A DNA stretch of 64,000 nucleotides from Bacteroidales bacterium (GTDB lineage Bacteria; Bacteroidota; Bacteroidia; Bacteroidales; UBA932), in the NCBI GenBank assembly GCA_017429475.1, contig JAFROX010000001.1:186001-250000 (forward strand), written 5' to 3'. The notes under the pieces are model-generated. The model did not search any database. It was not told the origin of the DNA and saw only the letters and a list, made by a program, of their open reading frames with translations. Below are positions 59,568 through 64,000 of this stretch, one piece after another. The position numbers were made by a program, and so were the translations under genes. Each line of letters begins with the position of its first letter. Positions within the stretch are counted from its first letter, which is position 1.

Positions 59568-60839
59568 ATGGATATAAGGACAATTTTTATTTCTGTAATA
59601 GCGTGCCTGCTGCTTATTCTGATCCTCGTGGCCCTGCTGCTCTGGATCAAAGGCAAGCTCACCCCTTCCGGCACCGTCAAGATAGACATCAACGGCGGAA
59701 AGAAAGTAATCGACGTCCCTCAGGGCAGTTCTTTGCTGGCAACTCTTGCCGAGCAGAAGATCTTCCTGCCGTCTGCGTGCGGCGGAAAGGGTTCCTGCGG
59801 ACAGTGCAAATGCCGTGTGCTCGAAGGCGGCGGAAGCATTCTCCCCACCGAGACCGTGCATTTCACCCGCAAGCAGATCAACGACAACTGGCGCCTCGGC
59901 TGCCAGGTGAAGGTAAAGGACAACCTCAAGGTCGTAATTCCCGAAAGCGCTCTCAGCGTGAAGAAGTGGGAATGCGAAGTGGTTTCCAACCACAATGTGG
60001 CAACCTTCATTAAGGAGTTCGTGGTCAAGCTGCCTGAAGGCGAGCACCTCAACTTCCGCTCCGGCGGTTACATCCAGATTGACATTCCTGCCATCACAGT
60101 GAACTTCAAGGATATGGACATCGACGAGCAGTACCGCAAGGATTGGGAATTCTACAAGTTCTTCGACCTCAAGATGGTCAACAAGACCCCGACCATCAGG
60201 GCATATTCTATGGCCAGCTATCCTGCTGAAGGCGACATCATCAAGTTGAATGTCCGCATCGCAACTCCTCCGTTCGACCGTACAGCTCCCAAGGGAAGCA
60301 ACAAGCTTCTCCCCATCAATCCGGGTGTCAGCTCTTCATACGTGTTCTCACGCAAGCCGGGCGACAAGGTTACCATCAGCGGCCCTTACGGCGAATTCTT
60401 CGTTCCGGACAACTGCCCGAAGGACCAGGAGTTCATCTTCGTCGGAGGTGGTGCCGGTATGGCTCCGATGCGCAGCCACATCATGCATCTCTTCAAGACA
60501 GAGAAGACTACCCGCACCGTGCACTTCTTCTATGGAGCGCGCAGCCTGAAGGAAGCCTTCTACCTCGAAGATTATCACGCCATAGAGAAAGAATTCCCGA
60601 ACTTCAAGTTCCATCTGGCCCTCGACCGTCCGGATCCCGCAGCCGACGAGGCAGGCGTTGCCTACACTCCCGGCTTCGTGCATAACGTGATGTACGAGAC
60701 CTATCTGAAGAACCACGAAGCTCCGGAGGACGTCCTCTACTTCATGTGCGGTCCCGCAATGATGTCACAGGCAGTTTGCAACCTGCTCGACAGCCTCGGA
60801 GTGCCGCCTGAGAGCATCTTATTCGATAACTTCGGTTGA
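59568..60839 (+). CDS. nqrF: Na+-translocating NADH:quinone reductase subunit F
   Basis: The 423-residue NADH-oxidising subunit has one N-terminal helix (about 5-27). A plant-type 2Fe-2S ferredoxin domain follows with ligands C71, C77, C80 and C112 (CGGKGSCGQC ... LGCQ). FAD- and NADH-binding domains come next (RAYSMASYP for FAD, FVGGGAGMAPMRSH for NADH, and the ending SILFDNFG). It passes electrons from NADH into the complex. The last 21 bases overlap the 3' end of the convergent methyltransferase gene. Confidence 0.97.
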   Translation: MDIRTIFISVIACLLLILILVALLLWIKGKLTPSGTVKIDINGGKKVIDVPQGSSLLATLAEQKIFLPSACGGKGSCGQCKCRVLEGGGSILPTETVHFTRKQINDNWRLGCQVKVKDNLKVVIPESALSVKKWECEVVSNHNVATFIKEFVVKLPEGEHLNFRSGGYIQIDIPAITVNFKDMDIDEQYRKDWEFYKFFDLKMVNKTPTIRAYSMASYPAEGDIIKLNVRIATPPFDRTAPKGSNKLLPINPGVSSSYVFSRKPGDKVTISGPYGEFFVPDNCPKDQEFIFVGGGAGMAPMRSHIMHLFKTEKTTRTVHFFYGARSLKEAFYLEDYHAIEKEFPNFKFHLALDRPDPAADEAGVAYTPGFVHNVMYETYLKNHEAPEDVLYFMCGPAMMSQAVCNLLDSLGVPPESILFDNFG

Positions 60840-62177
60840 TCGCAGACGCCAGGCGGACGGGAACAGATTGTTGGTCCTGCTGCCGAGATTCTTTACGAAA
60901 CCCAGGGGAATACCCTCATACTGGAGAAGGATGAAACCTCTGGGGGCGTCGTTCAAGACAAGCGGGTCAAGCCGCAGATATTTCAAAGCATCCCCTGCAG
61001 ACAAGTTCTCGCAGGGGAATGTTTTTTCACAGAGGCATTCGCTCAAGGCGATTGCTGCCGTAGGCACAAGGTCGCGACCTTTCACCGAAGCGACCGCCAC
61101 TCCCGAACGGATAGAACCGAGGGAAGACTCCAATGCCATTATTTCGGCTGCAAGACCACAGGGATATGCCTTGATCATATCCCCGGCAGCGGTGCTTACC
61201 CTGTAGCATTCGCAGTCACGGGCATAATCGCAGTTGGCTTTTGAAGGCAACTTCGGAAGACGCAGCCTTGTCGGTCTTGCGGCAGATGTTTTCCTGAGGG
61301 CAGCCAGGTATAAACCCTCCGACCTGGTAGAACCAGGGATGAACTGCAGGCCGAAGTCTGTCCTCAGAGCATCAGGTGCCACTTCAAGGCTCATAGCTTC
61401 AGCTCCCAGCTCCCGGCATATCCATTCCACGTTGCCGTCATTCTCCGCACGGTTGAAAGTGCAGGTCGAATAAATCAGGATACCTCCTGTTTTTAGGGAA
61501 GGCCAGGCCTCCGCCACGATCTTGCGCTGCCGCGCGGAGCACAGCGCCACATTATCAGGACTCCACTGGCCTATGCTTCCCGCATCCTTGCGGAACATTC
61601 CTTCGCCGGAACAGGGGACATCGGCAAGCACAATGTCGAAATATCCTTCCAGCGACGCGAAACGGCGGGACTCGTCGTTAGTCACGACTATATTCGTCCT
61701 CCCCCACTTTGCCATATTCTCAGCGAGGATGGCAGAGCGGCTGCGGATAACTTCATTGCTCACAAGTATGTCTTCCGCCGAAAGAGCCTGCGATGCTATG
61801 CAGGTGGATTTGCCTCCCGGCGCCGCACAGAGATCCAGCACTCTGACGGCAGAATCACCGCGCAACGAAGCGAACAGGTCCTGCAAAACCATAGATGCCG
61901 CATCCTGCACATAGAATGCTCCTGCGTGGACAAGGGGGTCCAGATGGAACTGAGGCCGTTCTCTGAGGTAAATGCCGTCCCGGCACCACGGCACCTGGCC
62001 GTCTGACAAGCCGGCGAAATGTCCGGCAAAAGCTTCTTGAGAAAGCTTAATAGGATTGCGACGGACAGAAACAGTCGCAGGCTCTTTCTCAAGAGCCTGC
62101 ATATATCTGTCGAGCACCTGCTGTCCAAGCGCTCCTGTAAGATTGTCTTTGAATATAGGATCGAGGCTAAACGACAT
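60819..62177 (-). CDS. RNA cytosine-C5 methyltransferase (NOL1/NOP2/Sun, RsmF-like)
   Basis: The 452-residue S-adenosylmethionine-dependent enzyme makes m5C, probably in 16S rRNA. Motif I is LDLCAAPGGKSTCIAS (about 113-128), motif IV LADVPCSGEGMFRKD, and the catalytic cysteine is in IYSTCTFNRAEND. The C-terminal region of about 150 residues is the PUA-like RNA-binding extension of the RsmF group. It overlaps nqrF in convergent orientation and overlaps the start of its own frame with the end of the next upstream gene by 11 bases. Confidence 0.9.
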   Translation of the reverse strand: MSFSLDPIFKDNLTGALGQQVLDRYMQALEKEPATVSVRRNPIKLSQEAFAGHFAGLSDGQVPWCRDGIYLRERPQFHLDPLVHAGAFYVQDAASMVLQDLFASLRGDSAVRVLDLCAAPGGKSTCIASQALSAEDILVSNEVIRSRSAILAENMAKWGRTNIVVTNDESRRFASLEGYFDIVLADVPCSGEGMFRKDAGSIGQWSPDNVALCSARQRKIVAEAWPSLKTGGILIYSTCTFNRAENDGNVEWICRELGAEAMSLEVAPDALRTDFGLQFIPGSTRSEGLYLAALRKTSAARPTRLRLPKLPSKANCDYARDCECYRVSTAAGDMIKAYPCGLAAEIMALESSLGSIRSGVAVASVKGRDLVPTAAIALSECLCEKTFPCENLSAGDALKYLRLDPLVLNDAPRGFILLQYEGIPLGFVKNLGSRTNNLFPSAWRLRSTEVIE

Positions 62178-62613
62178 AATCGCGCATCCCGTCCGGTATG
62201 TTGCCGGAGGCCATCTGGGATATTGTGTCGGTTATGTTGTCGATGAAAGGCTGTAGTTTGCCGCCTATCATCATCTTGAGCATCGTGTTGAGTTCCGTGT
62301 TCAATTCTATATGGAAATCGGTGGCGCCGTCCTTGCTGGCCGCAGGATCGAAATGCAGGCTGAACTGGAAGGGGAACGGAGACTGCCCCATCTGCTCGAA
62401 CACCAGAGTGTTGAACGGAATCCTCTGGGTCAGCCTCATTCCGAACTCCATTCCGAGAGTCTTGACAAGCACGGAATCCTGAGTCATCTCGACCATCTTG
62501 CGCTTGTCTTCCGGAAGCCTGTCAGCTATGCTTTCGAGGTTCGAGAAGCGGCTGTACAGCATTATAGGCTGCTGGTCAAGAAAAATCGTCTTACCGACAA
62601 CGTGCTCAGCCAT
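62167..62613 (-). CDS. SRPBCC (START-like) domain protein
   Basis: The 148-residue protein is compatible with the helix-grip fold: an N-terminal strand region with SRFSNLESIADRLPEDKRKMVE, central beta strands (FGMRLTQRIPFNTLVFEQMG, FQFSLHF), and a long C-terminal helix (MLKMMIGGKLQPFIDNITDTIS). This arrangement is seen in orphan SRPBCC proteins of Bacteroidetes. The ligand is unknown. It lies 3 bases after pyrE and overlaps the methyltransferase gene, so the three form an operon. Confidence 0.7.
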   Translation of the reverse strand: MAEHVVGKTIFLDQQPIMLYSRFSNLESIADRLPEDKRKMVEMTQDSVLVKTLGMEFGMRLTQRIPFNTLVFEQMGQSPFPFQFSLHFDPAASKDGATDFHIELNTELNTMLKMMIGGKLQPFIDNITDTISQMASGNIPDGMRDYVV

Positions 62614-62616
62614 CAG

Positions 62617-63249
62617 CTATTTCCCCCAGTTTTCGGGTTTAAAACGCCAGTCTCTCAACACGCTCATCTCCTCTTCGGTGATATAGTTGCTCTCACCGGC
62701 CACCTGAATGAGGGTATCGTAGTCGGTAAGCGTATAGAGGGTGATATTAGCCGTCTCGAAAGCCTTGCGGGCCTTTGTGAAGTTGTATGAGAAGATGGCA
62801 ACCATTCCTTCGACGAAACCTCCCTGCTGGGACACAGCCTGGGCCGCAGCCAGAGAGCTCATTCCCGTAGAGATAAGGTCTTCTATCACCACGATGTTGG
62901 CTCCTTTCTCGAAGACGCCTTCGATCTGCGAGCCTGTTCCGTGATCCTTCGGTTTCGGGCGTATGTAAACCAGGGGCAATCCCATCTTTTCGGCGACTAT
63001 GGCACCAATGGCAATGGCGCCGGTGGCTACTGCTGCAATCACATCAACTTTTTTGAACTGCTCCCTTATAACCTCCTCGAGCCGGTCGGCGATAAAAGTA
63101 CGAACGACGGGATACGACAACAGCTTGCGGTTGTCGCAGTAAATGGGAGACTTAAGCCCGGAGGCCCAGGTGAAGGGCTCTTCGGTATTCAATTCTACAG
63201 CCTTGACATCCAACAAAGCGGCTGCAACTCTCTTTTCCAGATTATCCAT
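62617..63249 (-). CDS. pyrE: Orotate phosphoribosyltransferase
   Basis: The 210-residue pyrimidine enzyme joins orotate and PRPP to form OMP. Features are FTWASGLKSPIYCDNRKLLSYP (orotate site, about 20-41), VAAVATGAIAIGAIVAEKMGLPLVYIRPKPKDHGTG in the hood and loop region, and the PRPP motif VVIEDLISTGMSS. The ATG at 63249 was preferred; the frame extends nine codons upstream. An upstream TATCTTTA is one base from the -7 consensus. Confidence 0.95.
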   Translation of the reverse strand: MDNLEKRVAAALLDVKAVELNTEEPFTWASGLKSPIYCDNRKLLSYPVVRTFIADRLEEVIREQFKKVDVIAAVATGAIAIGAIVAEKMGLPLVYIRPKPKDHGTGSQIEGVFEKGANIVVIEDLISTGMSSLAAAQAVSQQGGFVEGMVAIFSYNFTKARKAFETANITLYTLTDYDTLIQVAGESNYITEEEMSVLRDWRFKPENWGK

Positions 63250-63277
63250 AATTATTGAATCTGCCTTTTTTCGCATC

Positions 63278-63328
63278 TTTGTAAAGATAAGAATAAAATT
63301 TTTAAATTTGGTGACTTTTTAAAGTCAC
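63278..63328 (+). promoter_or_regulatory. Promoter of the NUDIX gene with inverted repeat at the start site
   Basis: TTTG (63278-63281), 21 bases, TAAATTTG (63303-63310). Immediately after is GTGACTTT-TT-AAAGTCAC (63311-63328), a perfect 8-base inverted repeat spanning the expected transcription start, 7 bases before the ATG at 63336. It may be an operator or a leader hairpin that masks the start codon. Confidence 0.6.
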
Positions 63329-63335
63329 AGTACTA

Positions 63336-63815
63336 ATGCACAAAATATACATCGGCAAAGAATGTATCACGCTTGCTGATGATCGCGAACTCGAACTGTT
63401 CTGTGCCCCGTACCATCAGATTGTCGCTGCCGGCGGCCTGGTGGAGAACCCCGCCGGGGAGTGCCTTTTGATATACCGACGGAACTGCTGGGATCTTCCC
63501 AAGGGCAAACAGGAGCCCGGGGAGGACACGGTCACCTGTGCATTGCGTGAAGTCGGGGAAGAAACCGGTCTGCAAAACCTCAAGGCCGGGAATCTTATCT
63601 GCGTAACCCATCACTGCTATATTTTTCAGAACGTCGAATGCATAAAGCATACCTGGTGGTACCGTATGAAGTGTGAAAACGACCAGGTGCCCGTTCCTCA
63701 AGCCGAAGAGCAGATCGAAAAGGCCATATGGGTCACAAGGGAAGGCCTGGCCTCCAAGCTAGCCAACACCTATCCTTCAATCAGGGAAGTATTCCTGAGG
63801 GCTTTCAACGACTAG
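63336..63815 (+). CDS. NUDIX hydrolase
   Basis: The 159-residue single-domain protein has a complete NUDIX box with G, E, R, E, E and G in place (GKQEPGED, then [10 protein letters not shown], about residues 55-77). The [10 protein letters not shown] just before it resembles diadenosine polyphosphate or nucleotide-cleaning enzymes (MutT-like). No helix-turn-helix domain is attached. The substrate is unknown. Its stop overlaps that of the convergent ftsK by 4 bases. Confidence 0.88.
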   Translation: MHKIYIGKECITLADDRELELFCAPYHQIVAAGGLVENPAGECLLIYRRNCWDLPKGKQEPGEDTVTCALREVGEETGLQNLKAGNLICVTHHCYIFQNVECIKHTWWYRMKCENDQVPVPQAEEQIEKAIWVTREGLASKLANTYPSIREVFLRAFND

Positions 63816-64000
63816 ATATTGTCGAGTCTTTCGAGTATCCTGTCAAGGGTATCGAAATCAGTCACAAGAACCGTACGGGCCTTGCTGCCGCTGAACGGGC
63901 CTACGATTCCTGCCGCCTCAAGCTGGTCAATCAGTTTGCCCGCCCTTGCATAGCCTATTCCCAACTTACGCTGTATGAGAGAAGTTGAACCCTGCTGGCT
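63812..64000 (-). CDS. ftsK: DNA translocase FtsK, C-terminal gamma domain (partial)
   Basis: The last 62 codons are present and the rest lies beyond the window. The visible part is the winged-helix gamma domain that reads the KOPS polarity sequences and activates Xer[21 protein letters not shown], then [21 protein letters not shown] short tail ending ERLDNI follows. FtsK pumps DNA at the division septum and helps resolve chromosome dimers. Confidence 0.93.
   Translation of the reverse strand, partial: SQQGSTSLIQRKLGIGYARAGKLIDQLEAAGIVGPFSGSKARTVLVTDFDTLDRILERLDNI

Noticed and set aside
63336..63815. NUDIX protein as the missing AraR/NrtR arabinose regulator
   Set aside because: It has only the catalytic domain with a complete NUDIX box and no winged-helix region, and it is far from the ara genes.
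1..64000. CRISPR array, insertion sequence, prophage or antiphage system
   Set aside because: I saw no spaced repeats, no transposase, no phage structural genes and no recognised defence domains. The COG0523 GTPase and UvrD-type helicase are housekeeping types.

Overview
The window is an ordinary-looking, densely packed chromosomal stretch from a member of the Bacteroidales, probably a gut or host-associated anaerobe. The sequence reasons are many promoters of the Bacteroidota type (TTTG or TTG, 16-21 bases, then TAnnTTTG), signal peptides ending in AQ, lipoproteins with short lipoboxes, SusC-like plug sequence, an Na+-translocating NADH:quinone reductase, and an arabinose locus built as in Bacteroides. 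The genus cannot be fixed by reading alone. There is one tRNA (Lys, UUU). I see no rRNA, CRISPR array, insertion sequence or prophage, and no gene-free stretch longer than about 300 bases.

Layout. 1-6.6 kb: start of a lipoprotein gene, a membrane-anchored LytTR regulator, an acyl-CoA-synthetase-like enzyme, a tiny exported protein, a methyltransferase, threonine aldolase and a large outer-membrane barrel. 6.6-13 kb: GH2 and GH125 glycosidases for mannose-containing glycans, a DUF4251 lipoprotein, a patatin-like lipase, Dtd and a cupin. 13-19.7 kb: DUF362 protein, TrmO, a TonB-dependent receptor facing an AraC regulator, two tandem paralogous exported proteins, DUF2461. 19.7-23.7 kb: MgtC-like protein, a repeat-built EF-hand protein, and a four-gene operon (NUDIX, nitroreductase, HAD phosphatase, exported LD-carboxypeptidase).

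23.7-30.3 kb is the most distinctive block. One operon encodes a porin-like barrel, an imelysin lipoprotein, a di-heme DUF1111-type lipoprotein carrying an EF-hand loop, and a fused ResB-CcsA cytochrome c assembly protein. Two inverted repeats bracket its promoter, and a 53-residue rubredoxin gene lies just upstream. I infer a periplasmic iron- or redox-handling system with its own heme-attachment machine.

30.4-39 kb: KDG kinase, KDPG aldolase and mannonate dehydratase (lower uronate pathway), a strongly palindromic intergenic element, DUF456, a DMT transporter, a lipoprotein serpin, glucuronate isomerase (uxaC) and a COG0523 GTPase. 39-41.3 kb: DUF4493/DUF6359 lipoprotein, tRNA-Lys and a GDPD-like enzyme. 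41.3-52.5 kb: arabinose locus with divergent araA-araB and araT-araD-mutarotase operons, the latter continuing into a plug-only TonB-type protein and a GH92 mannosidase; then a GH29 fucosidase. uxaC and araA share a 24-base promoter-overlapping element (22 of 24 identical), which suggests joint control of uronate and arabinose use. 52.6-64 kb: UvrD-type helicase, nqrABCDEF, an RNA m5C methyltransferase, an SRPBCC-like protein, pyrE, a NUDIX hydrolase and the C-terminus of FtsK.
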